A DNA stretch of 32,480 nt from Klebsiella pneumoniae (GCA_943330855.2 CALQJI020000059.1:1-32480); one strand, 5' to 3'; positions 23,234-30,419 are shown, counted from the stretch's first letter. Translations and numbers: made by a program. The notes: generated from the letters alone by a model not told the origin.

Positions 23234-24199
23234 TCACCGCCACCCCGGCAGGGCGGCCAGCCAATACGCTAGTGCCGCCAGCGCGGCTGCGCACGGCAGC
23301 GTGATAACCCAGGCAAGGATGATTTGAGCCACGCTCCGCCATTTCGCCTGCCGCGTTGTGATGCCGATGCCCAGCAAGGCCCCGACGCTCACATGGGTTG
23401 TGCTCACGGGCAGGCTGTGGAAGCTCGCGGTCGTCACCAGTGCGGCGGTGGTGAGGCTCGCGGCGAAGCCTTGGCCGGGGTCCATGTCCGTCACCTTCTT
23501 CCCGAGCGTTTCGCCCACGCGCTCCGCATCGAGTAGCGCGCCCAGCGCAATCGTCAACGCCACGGCTGCGAAGCCCCACCGGATTTCAAACCCCGGCGCG
23601 ACGAGCAGGAGCGCGACCATTTTGGGCGTGTCGTTGAGCCCGCGGGCGAAGCTGGCCGCACCGGCGCTTAGGTAGTGCAAGCGGTCCAGCGTGCGCGTGC
23701 GATGGTCGGGCGCGAGCCGCCCCGCTTTCAGCAAGAGGTAAACCGCGCCGCCCACGAGCGCGGCCACGACCGGACTGAAGCAGAGCGGGTAGAGGAAGTT
23801 CTTCCCCAGCGCGCCCAGTTGGACTTGCGCCCCGCTGCCAGCCCAACCCGCGCCCACCAGCGCGCCCACCAAGGCGTGCGTGGTGGAGACGGGGAAGCCG
23901 AGCTTCGTCGCCAGCAGACTCGTCAGCGCGGCCCCGAGCGCCACGGCGAAGATGAAGTCCGGCGACTGCACGAGCGCGTCCGGCACGAGGCTGCGCCCAC
24001 TGAACTTCTTCAGCATCCCTTCCGCGAGGAACAGCGCCGCGAGGGAGCCGGCGAGCGTCATGGCCGTGCCCCACCAGAGCGCGCCCCGCAGCGTTGTGGT
24101 GCCGCTGCCGTAGAGTGAGGCGACGCCCTTGAAGTTCGCGTTCGCGCCGTTCGTGTAGGCGACCAAGCCGATGGCCAGGAGCAGGAGCGCGACCATCAT
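23234..24199 (-). CDS. PiT-family anion permease (phosphate or sulfate)
   Basis: A 321-residue inner-membrane transporter with about ten helices. The two PiT family repeats are clear: ANANFKGVASLYGSG near the start and the paired GFPVSTTHALVGALVGAG and HSLPVSTTHVSVGALLGIG, plus GLNDTPKMVALLL. PiT proteins move phosphate with a cation; some relatives (CysP) carry sulfate. The length is short compared with about 420-500 residues of PitA and close to the compact sulfate-type members. It starts 9 bp after the rhodanese stop, so the two are co-transcribed. The rhodanese neighbour makes a sulfur oxyanion a reasonable alternative substrate, but sequence alone cannot decide. Confidence 0.85.
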   Translation of the reverse strand: MMVALLLLAIGLVAYTNGANANFKGVASLYGSGTTTLRGALWWGTAMTLAGSLAALFLAEGMLKKFSGRSLVPDALVQSPDFIFAVALGAALTSLLATKLGFPVSTTHALVGALVGAGWAGSGAQVQLGALGKNFLYPLCFSPVVAALVGGAVYLLLKAGRLAPDHRTRTLDRLHYLSAGAASFARGLNDTPKMVALLLVAPGFEIRWGFAAVALTIALGALLDAERVGETLGKKVTDMDPGQGFAASLTTAALVTTASFHSLPVSTTHVSVGALLGIGITTRQAKWRSVAQIILAWVITLPCAAALAALAYWLAALPGWR

Positions 24200-24208
24200 A
24201 CGCAGGTG

Positions 24209-25144
24209 CTACTTGCCCGCCGCCTGGCCGCCGATTTCGGCGGGCAGTGATTTGTTCTTCAGCCACACGTATTCCTTCCACGCACCTTCATAGAGGCGCA
24301 CGTTGGGATAACCGGCGACGTGCTTGAGGTAGAAGAGCAGCAGGCTGCCTTCCCGCGAGGTGCCGCAGTAGGCGATGATGTTCTTGTCCTTGGTGATGCC
24401 GGCCTTCTCCAGCTCGGCCTTGACCTCGGCGAACGGCTTGAACTTGTGCGTGTTGTCCTTCTCCATCAGCCGCGCCCAATGGAAGCTGATGGCCCCGGGG
24501 ATGTGGCCCTTGCGCAACCACACGTCGTCGTCACCCTGGAACTCGTTGAGCGGGCGGGCGTCAATCAGCACGTTGCCGGGCTTGCCGATATGCTTCTGCA
24601 CGTCGTCCACATTGGCCGCGACGCCGGGATTACCCTTCGCCGGAAGCTTGCCCGCCGGATTGCCGTAATAATCCCGCGCCGGCTCAAAGCCCTGCTTCTT
24701 CCACTCGGCGAAGCCGCCGTCCACCACCTTGATGTTCTGCACGCCGAACTTCTCTAGCACGAAGACAACCATGCTGGTGCTCAGGATTTCGTCATTCGGC
24801 AGCGTGTCGCCGGTGGCATAGACGATATGCAGTCGGTCCTTGACCGCGCCCGCGCGGACGAGCAGCGCCTTGGTCAGGTCATCAGGCAGATATTGCACGG
24901 GCACCGCCTTGTCCGTGCCGCGCAGGGTGTCGAAGTTGATGTGATGTGCCGTGGGCAGATGGCCCCGGAAGTAATCTTTGTAGCCGCCGCGTGTGTCGAG
25001 GACGATGGGGCGCTTGGTGGCGTCCGGGTTTTCGATGAGCTTCTTGGCGTCGGCGCACGAGATGAGACCGATTTCCGCCTGCGCGACGGTGGCGAGTGCC
25101 GCGAGCAAGGTCGCGGCAACGAAGGTGGTGACGAGGTGTTTCAT
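24209..25144 (-). CDS. Periplasmic two-domain rhodanese (sulfurtransferase)
   Basis: A 311-residue protein with a signal peptide (MKHLVTTFVAATLLAALATV, cut near AQA). Two rhodanese domains follow: an inactive first one (about 25-160, with VLDTRGGYKDYFRGHLPTAH) and a catalytic second one (about 175-300). The second carries the active-site loop YCGTSREGS with Cys260, which would hold the persulfide. LIDARPLNEFQG and RKGHIPGAISFHWA are typical of the fold. It would transfer sulfur from thiosulfate or a similar donor to an acceptor in the periplasm. It lies between the outer-membrane-like gene (42 bp upstream) and the PiT permease, all on one strand, and is probably the centre of a small sulfur- or anion-related operon carried by the island. 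Confidence 0.9.
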   Translation of the reverse strand: MKHLVTTFVAATLLAALATVAQAEIGLISCADAKKLIENPDATKRPIVLDTRGGYKDYFRGHLPTAHHINFDTLRGTDKAVPVQYLPDDLTKALLVRAGAVKDRLHIVYATGDTLPNDEILSTSMVVFVLEKFGVQNIKVVDGGFAEWKKQGFEPARDYYGNPAGKLPAKGNPGVAANVDDVQKHIGKPGNVLIDARPLNEFQGDDDVWLRKGHIPGAISFHWARLMEKDNTHKFKPFAEVKAELEKAGITKDKNIIAYCGTSREGSLLLFYLKHVAGYPNVRLYEGAWKEYVWLKNKSLPAEIGGQAAGK

Positions 25145-25186
25145 GGTGTTGCTGGGTTGCTGGTTCAGGATAATATCCGGCGGTGG

Positions 25187-25868
25187 TTACTTCTTCTTCC
25201 AATCGAAGATGAAGTTGAGCTTGAGGGTGACGGTTGGCTTGCCCGTGTCCGTCGGGAAGCTCGCCCAGGACTCCCACACGAGCCACGAGTTGATGGCGTA
25301 GAGGAAGCCGACGCTGGCGAGCCACTGCCCCTGGTCCTGAATCTGCACCGCGTCGCTGCGCAGCACCAGGTCGCGGTCGAAGACCTTGAAGGACTTGTCC
25401 ACGCCCAGCAGCACCGAGTTGCCCCGGTGCTGCACGCCGTAGCCGCCGTGCAGCCTGAAGTGTTTGAAGTCATGCGACAGCACCGCGTAGGAGAACGGCT
25501 GGCCGGCGCGGGTGCGGTCGCCGCTGCTCACGGCCAAGTTCGCCGAGCCAAGGCCGATGTCCGGGCCTTCTTCCCACGGCTTCACGGCATACTTCACGGA
25601 GAAGACCGCCGGACCGGCGCTGTCCGGGGCGTAATGGCTGTCAATGCCCGCCTCGAACCGCGAGTTGTAGGCCGCCTTGTCCCACGGGCCGAAGCCAATC
25701 TTCATCCCGGCGGTGTGGTCGGGCTTCCGGTCCGCGCCGAAGGTTGTGTAGGCCTGTATCACCGGCACCAAGTCCGGCGCGGTGTCCGCAGTGGGGATGT
25801 TGTTGAGTCCGCTGGGGGAGGCGAACGCGGCCAGCGGCAGGGCGAGGAAGCAGGCAGCGGTTCGTCAT
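25187..25868 (-). CDS. Outer-membrane-like protein; start region appears frameshifted
   Basis: The frame from 25771 to 25187 (194 residues) reads TTFGADRKPDHTAGMKIGFG and continues with alternating beta-strand segments (FSYAVLSHDFKHFRLHGGYG, SVGFLYAINSWLVWESW), ending in an aromatic LNFIFDWKKK. This suggests a small outer-membrane beta-barrel. In the same frame upstream the DNA reads ACFLALPLAAFASPSGLNN, a good signal peptide, but no start codon fits. The ATG at 25866-25868 (MTNR) is in another frame, and dropping one base after AAC would join them as MTNAACFLALPLAAFA. So either a one-base insertion (real or a sequencing error) has disabled the gene, or it starts from a GTG without a signal. 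I do not know a function. It is the first gene of the cargo operon. Confidence 0.6.
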
Positions 25869-25893
25869 GAGTTCTGGTGACAAGCGATGATTA

Positions 25894-25919
25894 ACGTATT
25901 CCTAGTTAGGCATACGTTC
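25894..25919 (-). promoter_or_regulatory. 26-bp imperfect palindrome (candidate operator) before the cargo operon
   Basis: Half-sites AACGTAT-x-CCTA and TAGG-x-ATACGTT face each other around two central bases, matching at 22 of 26 positions. It is centred about 39 bp before the ATG at 25866-25868, in the promoter zone of the outer-membrane/rhodanese/permease operon. The form fits a dimeric repressor site. No regulator gene is present in the island, so a host factor would have to bind it. Confidence 0.5.
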
Positions 25920-26376
25920 ACCCGCCACCGCAAGAACTTTTCCCACCCGCTACTTCCGCGCCGCGTTGAAGTCGAACGGCTTAATTGTTGAGCTACAACT
26001 GCGGAGACTGCGCAGAGAATTAAATTTACCCCCTCCCTCCCTTCTTCGCTCAGGCAAAAGGCATTTTTTTTTCAAAAAACGCCATACCCTTTAAGTCATT
26101 CCTTCAAACAGAATTTAAATTCTCAGTAAATGCTGCTCTATCCTACTTAAAACAGCTTAATAATCAATTAAATGGTCAATAATGAGCAGTTAATCCCAGT
26201 TTTCTTTCTCTCCATCTCCATCATCAATTAAGAAGGCAGCAATCCATTGCTAATGATAATTAAGATTAAAAAGAAATAAGTTATCAATTAATAAGGATAA
26301 TTAAGAAGGAATAAGACAAGAGCCAGACCGAATAGTCAAAAGAGTCATTAAGTGTCATTTTAAGAGATTAAAAAGG
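25920..26376. other. AT-rich non-coding region of the island
   Basis: About 460 bp with sharply lower GC than the flanks and no convincing gene. It holds many TTAA-containing words. ATCAATTAA occurs three times at exactly 60-bp steps (26163, 26223, 26283) and GATAATTAAGA twice (26255, 26296). It may be a protein-binding or replication-like region of the original mobile element, or simply degenerate DNA. Confidence 0.4.
26163..26291. repeat. Three ATCAATTAA motifs at 60-bp spacing
   Basis: The 9-bp word ATCAATTAA begins at 26163, 26223 and 26283; each copy is preceded by T and one variable base. Sixty base pairs is close to six helical turns, so the copies face the same side of the helix. In such AT-rich DNA, chance occurrence of the word is likely, but the exact spacing is noteworthy. 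Confidence 0.4.
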
Positions 26377-26589
26377 TCAATCAGGCAGGGATTTCATCAA
26401 TTTCATCAGGCTTTTTGAGACATAATCAACCGGTTCCACGTTCCAGGGGCGAAATTCGTCTTTTTTTGCACAATAATTTACAGCATCAAGACCGTCCGAT
26501 GCCGTTTTCACCTCTTCTACGTGACAATTTCCACGGAATATGTGTTTGTGACAGATGTTTTTAACTGCAACAGCATTTGGTTGAAGCAC
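26377..26589 (-). CDS. Small unknown protein directly after the recombinase
   Basis: A 70-residue frame that opens with GTG immediately after the recombinase TAA stop (26590-26592), on the same strand. It reads MLQPNAVAVKNICHKHIFRG, then KTASDGLDAVNYCAKKDEFR and SKSLMKLMKSLPD. It has no helix-turn-helix and does not look like a recombination directionality factor. The tight coupling and similar AT-rich composition suggest that it belongs to the element. Function unknown; it could also be a chance frame. Confidence 0.45.
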   Translation of the reverse strand: MLQPNAVAVKNICHKHIFRGNCHVEEVKTASDGLDAVNYCAKKDEFRPWNVEPVDYVSKSLMKLMKSLPD

Positions 26590-28269
26590 TTACGGCGCTG
26601 TTTGCTTCCGAATTAAATCTACCGTAGTGTTCGTGTCCTTGGGGGGAATCGGCCCACCTTTGGTAACGGCGGTTGCCTCATTGCAAAGTATGGCTTTTGT
26701 ATAGCCGTTGAGTCCACCGCGCTTGCCTTGGTTTGTAAATTGAACCCTAAACACTTTGGGGGAGCTTTTGAAAGTGACCACATAGGACTTTTTGACGGTG
26801 TCCATGCTAATTTTGTCCACTACAGCCCGTAATGCTTCCTGCATTTCAAGTCGTGTGGCGGGTTCGTCCAATTTTCTTTCAACCAAAAGCGAATGAAGAT
26901 AACTAAGAAAGTGTGCATCAACTTTAACCTGACCTTTTTCCTTCGTGGTTTCCTCTTCCAATTCTCGCTTTAGCGAGGCTTTTTGTTTGTCGTAGCCCGT
27001 GAGTATGTCCGCAAGGCTTTTGGCGTCGTTTCCTTCATCAAGCGCCTTGTCGAACATCGCCTTTGTCTTGGTAATCTTGCTTTCAAGCGCGTCAATCCGG
27101 CCCTGAATGTCCAGAGACTTCAATGGTTCGTCACTCTGGATGGGCTGGCCTAGTTGCAAATCATCAATGTGAATCAAGAAGCCCCAGAAACTTGCCTCGA
27201 ACTTTTCAAGGCGAATCCCACCTTTGCCGCAACTTTTGTCGTTGGGGAACCTGCATTGCAGGTAGTTGAAAACCTTTCCTTTTTGGCCCGTAGAGTGAAG
27301 CGATACGCCCCCGCCGCAATTCGCGCATTTCAACAAACCCGAAAATGGGTTGATGTGTTCGGTTCGACGGCCAGCAAAACGAACGCGCTCTTTGCGTTTC
27401 TTGTTTGCCGTGTAAAAATCCGTCTCTGAAATTATCGCCTCGAAAGCCTTATGTTCTGTGCCGTTTCTCTTGTCCTGATAAAAGCCAAGCACAGCGCGGT
27501 CTTTAATCAATCGCAGAATCCGGCCCTGATACCAACCGCGCCTTGAATCGGCCCGCTTGCCATTGTTGAAAAGCGGCGTAGGGATGTCTTTTTGATTCAG
27601 GGCAGCGGCAATCTTTTGAGTCCCAATGCCAGACAAATACAGCGCATAAATTTCCTTAACCAGAATGACCATGTCCTTTTTGAGATGATGCTGCCCAGTG
27701 CATTTCCCTAAATTGTCCCGCTCCATTTCAATCCAAAAAGGGTAGCAGTTTAATGCGACTTGTTGCCCCTTAGCGAGGGCTTCCATGCGGGATTGATACT
27801 TGGACTTGGCTAAATCGGTTTTGCGTTTGGATTCTTCGTAGCCACGCTTCATTGATTCCAGTGCGCCGTAAAAGGCGTATGGAGTTTTATCGATCCCGCT
27901 CTTGGAAAAATGCTCGCCGCCGCCATGTCCTACAATCAGGTCAACACCATTATTCACCATGTCCAGCAACAGGGGAGCAGCATCAGAAACTTGCAACCTT
28001 CCGGCCCTGTCCCAATCTTCAATCACTAAAACTTTACCAGCCAATTTGCCTTCAATAGCCAGCTTGCGGAGTTCGTGCATTGCGCCCCCTTTTTGAATAT
28101 GCCGCGCCTTGTAGCCGCTCTTGCCCTTGTCCAAAAACTCTTGGTCAAATTCAAGGTTCCATTTCTTCAAGGCATCTTCTAAAGCCCTTTTCTGGCGTAA
28201 GGTGGAGTCGCGGCCCTTGTCCCCTTGCGCAACTGTGCTGAACCGAATGTAGGAAATGGCTTTCTTCAT
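26590..28269 (-). CDS. Large serine recombinase (integrase of the island)
   Basis: A 559-residue site-specific recombinase. The resolvase-type catalytic domain covers about 1-150, with YIRFST holding the nucleophile Ser11 and Arg9, and EDWDRAGRL (84-92) holding a conserved Arg. The recombinase domain covers about 165-285. A zinc ribbon follows with Cys315, Cys318, Cys339 and Cys347, and then a coiled coil (about 388-445: RIDALESKITKTKAMFDKAL) that in this family controls integration versus excision. The length and order are those of serine integrases. The gene starts 46 bp from the right att core. Codon use is clearly AT-richer than the host genes. It probably integrated the island and could excise it with a directionality factor, which I cannot identify. 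Confidence 0.95.
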   Translation of the reverse strand: MKKAISYIRFSTVAQGDKGRDSTLRQKRALEDALKKWNLEFDQEFLDKGKSGYKARHIQKGGAMHELRKLAIEGKLAGKVLVIEDWDRAGRLQVSDAAPLLLDMVNNGVDLIVGHGGGEHFSKSGIDKTPYAFYGALESMKRGYEESKRKTDLAKSKYQSRMEALAKGQQVALNCYPFWIEMERDNLGKCTGQHHLKKDMVILVKEIYALYLSGIGTQKIAAALNQKDIPTPLFNNGKRADSRRGWYQGRILRLIKDRAVLGFYQDKRNGTEHKAFEAIISETDFYTANKKRKERVRFAGRRTEHINPFSGLLKCANCGGGVSLHSTGQKGKVFNYLQCRFPNDKSCGKGGIRLEKFEASFWGFLIHIDDLQLGQPIQSDEPLKSLDIQGRIDALESKITKTKAMFDKALDEGNDAKSLADILTGYDKQKASLKRELEEETTKEKGQVKVDAHFLSYLHSLLVERKLDEPATRLEMQEALRAVVDKISMDTVKKSYVVTFKSSPKVFRVQFTNQGKRGGLNGYTKAILCNEATAVTKGGPIPPKDTNTTVDLIRKQTAP

Positions 28270-28290
28270 GGCCTGATTATGCCAGAAATT

Positions 28291-28959
28291 TCACATTTGT
28301 TCAATTAAAACATTCTGCTTGTAGCCCAGCGCGGCGAAGAGGCCTTCCCACAGCGCTTGCTCCCAACCGCATTGGCGCGCGCGGGCGGCGAGTTGGGTAG
28401 CCTTGAGTTGGAGCCGGACGAGCGCGGCTTGGCGGAGAATGGCGTCGAGCTCCGCGCGCGGCAGGGAGTTGAGCGGGCCGCAGCACTTGCCCGCCAGTCC
28501 GCCGGAACGCGTCGCGTCCTCGCCGCCGAACCACTCGCTCAATTCACCCAGCGGCGCGTCCAGCCGCGACTTGAGCGCAAGCGTGGGCAGGCCGTCAGTG
28601 TCGCGACCATCCCAGACGACGTGCAGCACGACGGCGCGGAAGTTCGGGTTCACATCGTGCCGGTGCGCGCGCCAGCCGCTGGTGGCGAGGTCCACTTCCA
28701 CGTCACCCCGCAGCGGGGTTTCGGTGCCGAACTGCACGAGGGCGTCGCGGAAGTCCGGGCCGGGTTCGCGATTGAGGAAACCGGGGTGCAACACGCGCAC
28801 GGGGCGTCCGTCGGCGAGGGTGAGTTGGTCCCGCAGCACGCGCTGGTGTTGCCAGACGGCTTGGAGCAAGCGCTCCGGCGGCGGCCCGTCCTCGCGCAAC
28901 GGCCCCGCGCCCAGACGCGACGCGCGCCAAGTGGCGTAGAGGTTGGCGGGGAGGAGCAT
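28291..28959 (-). pseudogene. DUF2851 gene, N-terminal portion (split by the island)
   Basis: Starting MLLPANLYATWRASRLGAGP, the protein continues through HPGFLNREPGPDFRDALVQF, RGDVEVDLATSGWRAHRHD and VVLHVVWDGRD, which are family words, to WEQALWEGLFAALGYK. Here the reading crosses into the island and ends after QNVLIEQM. The first 214 residues are DUF2851. The matching C-terminal portion is at 21631-22431. Because the frame is intact on both sides, the split looks recent or reversible. Whether the 222-residue product folds is unknown. The role of DUF2851 is unknown. Confidence 0.9.
28295..28343. other. attR, right junction of the island
   Basis: The island arm ATTTGTTCAATTAAAACATT (28295-28314), one C, the core TGCTTGTA (28316-28323), then host sequence GCCCAGCGCGGCGAAG, which encodes DUF2851 up to GYK. 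The stop codon that ends the truncated DUF2851 N-terminal portion (28291-28293) lies just inside the island. Confidence 0.8.
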
Positions 28960-29012
28960 GGGGAACTTTTCTGGCCGGAGGATACCAGGTGCGTCAACAA
29001 ACGCAGGCCTTT

Positions 29013-29094
29013 TCCTGCTCGTAATCCTGATCCTAATCCTGCTCCTCGGATGAAGGCGGGGAGAGCAGGATTAGGATTATGAGCAGGAGGGGAA
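29013..29094. repeat. Hexamer repeat hairpin upstream of the dehydrogenase
   Basis: The left arm TCCTGCTCGTAATCCTGATC continues with CTAATCCTGCTCC; the right arm has GAGCAGGATTAGGATTATGA then GCAGGAGG. The period is about 6 bp. The arms pair well over about 30 bp. It lies in the 183-bp divergent gap between the DUF2851 fragment and the dehydrogenase, and 29013-29033 is identical to 7238-7258. Confidence 0.7.
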
Positions 29095-29142
29095 AGCCGC
29101 GCGCTTGCACCGGCCGCGGCCACTCGCCACACTTCCGCCCCT

Positions 29143-30144
29143 ATGTCATGGAAAGTCCTCATCACTGCCCGGGCCGCTGAAGAAGTCGGCCAACCCGCTT
29201 ATCAACTCCTGCGTGACGCCGGCTGCGAAGTCGTGCTCGCGCCCAAGTTCGGCCCGCTCAGTGCCGATGACGTCCAGGCCTACATGGCCGGCTGCGACGC
29301 GACCTTGTGCAGCGCGGACAAATACACCCCCGCCGTCCTCGAACACGCCAACGCCGCCGGCATCAAGTGCCTCTCGCGCTGGGGCGTGGGCTACGACTCC
29401 ATCGACATCCCCACCGCCACGCGGCTCGGCATCGTCGTCGCCTTCACGCCGGGCATGCTGGATGGCGCGGTGGCGGACTACACTTGGGCGCTGCTCTTCG
29501 CGCTCGCGCGCCGCGTCCACGAGGGCCACGTCGTCATGCGCGACAACCGCTGGTCCGTCGCGTGGGGCCACGACGTGTCGAACAAGACCCTGGGCATCAT
29601 CGGCTGCGGGCGCATCGGCCAGGCCGTGGCGAAGCGCGCGGCCGGCTTCGACATGAAAATCCTCGGCCACGACATCGCGCCGAACCCGCACGCGGAGGCG
29701 CTCGGGGTGAAGTTCGTCTCCCTCGACGAGCTGCTGGCCCAGAGCGATTTCGTCTCCCTCAACTGCGCGCTCACGCCGCAGAACCGGGGCCTCATCGGCG
29801 AGGCGCAGTTCAAGAAAATGAAGCCCACCGGCTACCTCATCAACACCGCGCGCGGCGCGCTCGTGGACGAGGCCGCGCTGGTCCGCGCGCTGGAGCAGAA
29901 GACCATCGCCGGGGCCGCCGTGGACGCCTTCACCGCCGAGCCGTTGCCCAACGACCACCCGCTGCGTCGCTGCCCGAACGTGTTGCTCACGCCGCATCAG
30001 GCCTTCAACGGCCGCGAGACCGGCGAGCGCGTGAGCCTCGCCGCCGCGCAAGCCATCGTGGACTTGATGCACGGCAAGAAGCCGACGCACGTCGTGAACG
30101 GCGATGTGTTCCAGTCAACGGCTTTGCGGGCGCAGGTGAAGTGA
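29143..30144 (+). CDS. D-isomer-specific 2-hydroxyacid dehydrogenase (phosphoglycerate dehydrogenase-like)
   Basis: A 333-residue cytoplasmic NAD-dependent dehydrogenase. The nucleotide-binding motif GCGRIG is at 154-159, followed by the acidic position GHD at 176-178 that prefers NAD. The catalytic triad is Arg237 (NTARGALVDE), Glu266 (DAFTAEPL) and His285 (LLTPHQAF). It lacks a regulatory ACT domain, so it may be a phosphoglycerate dehydrogenase-like enzyme or act on another 2-hydroxy acid; the substrate cannot be assigned. The last 37 residues (from VSLAAAQAIVDLMHG) lie in a 112-bp stretch that is repeated 780 bp downstream. The start is the ATG at 29143. No operon partner is visible apart from the toxin-antitoxin pair. 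Confidence 0.9.
   Translation: MSWKVLITARAAEEVGQPAYQLLRDAGCEVVLAPKFGPLSADDVQAYMAGCDATLCSADKYTPAVLEHANAAGIKCLSRWGVGYDSIDIPTATRLGIVVAFTPGMLDGAVADYTWALLFALARRVHEGHVVMRDNRWSVAWGHDVSNKTLGIIGCGRIGQAVAKRAAGFDMKILGHDIAPNPHAEALGVKFVSLDELLAQSDFVSLNCALTPQNRGLIGEAQFKKMKPTGYLINTARGALVDEAALVRALEQKTIAGAAVDAFTAEPLPNDHPLRRCPNVLLTPHQAFNGRETGERVSLAAAQAIVDLMHGKKPTHVVNGDVFQSTALRAQVK
30031..30142 (+). repeat. 112-bp direct repeat, copy 1 (3' end of the dehydrogenase)
   Basis: Identical to 30811-30922 at 110 of 112 positions; the differences are at 30118 and 30123. It begins at GTGAGCCTCG in codon 297 and ends two bases into the TGA stop. A 14-bp word, AGGTGAAGTGAACT, is then repeated at 30134-30147 and 30150-30163. 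Confidence 0.95.
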
Positions 30145-30197
30145 ACTGTAGGTGAAGTGAACTTGCCTTCCCGCTCCGCTTGGGCGACACACTTGCC

Positions 30198-30419
30198 ATG
30201 AGCTTCACCGGCAAAGTTAAGAACGGAGTGGTTGTGCTTCCGCCGGAAGCCAACCTACCGGAGGGCGCGGAAGTGAAGGTCGAGCCGTTGGATCTGATTC
30301 CAGAGAACGACCCGTTCATCCAAGCGGTGCTCAAGCTCGCCAAGCCCCGACCCCACTGGCCCAAGGACTACGCGCTCAATCACGGCCACTACGTCAGCGG
30401 TGAGCCTAAGAAATCGTGA
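30198..30419 (+). CDS. Putative antitoxin (AbrB/DUF104-like) of a VapBC-type pair
   Basis: A 73-residue protein from the ATG at 30198; the longer frame from a TTG at 30180 is less likely. The N-terminal part, GKVKNGVVVLPPEANLPEGA, has the short beta pattern of the small DNA-binding antitoxins that precede PIN toxins. The C-terminal part (PFIQAVLKLAKPRPHWPKDY) would bind the toxin. Its stop overlaps the toxin start by four bases (GTGA), the usual translational coupling. Such pairs usually regulate their own transcription. The family assignment rests on the short motif and on the neighbour. Confidence 0.75.
   Translation: MSFTGKVKNGVVVLPPEANLPEGAEVKVEPLDLIPENDPFIQAVLKLAKPRPHWPKDYALNHGHYVSGEPKKS

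Larger units (their letters stand above)
22424..28323. mobile_element. Serine-integrase genomic island inserted in a DUF2851 gene
   Basis: A segment of about 5.9 kb bounded by direct copies of TGCTTGTA (22424-22431 and 28316-28323). The recombinase gene begins 46 bp inside the right end, as is usual for large serine recombinases. The island holds the recombinase, a small unknown frame, an AT-rich region of 0.5 kb, and a GC-rich cargo (outer-membrane-like protein, rhodanese, PiT permease) with gene remnants at its left end. No relaxase, replication or conjugation gene is visible. The cut gene reads in frame when the flanks are joined. The recombinase part is clearly AT-richer than the surroundings, while the cargo is host-like, so the island is composite. 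Confidence 0.88.

Noticed and set aside
23234..24199. A confident call of phosphate transporter PitA or sulfate permease CysP
   Set aside because: PiT motifs do not distinguish the substrate, and neighbourhood evidence alone is weak.
26377..26589. The small frame as an excisionase or HTH directionality factor
   Set aside because: No helix-turn-helix and no recognisable family. It remains an unknown frame.
26590..28269. The recombinase as a tyrosine integrase or an IS607-type transposase
   Set aside because: The catalytic Ser11, resolvase domain, zinc ribbon and coiled coil fit a large serine recombinase; there is no tyrosine-integrase RHRY pattern, and it is far longer than IS607 TnpA.
2383..29094. 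Repeat arrays as CRISPR
   Set aside because: The units are 6-8 bp and contiguous, with no unique spacers and no cas genes.
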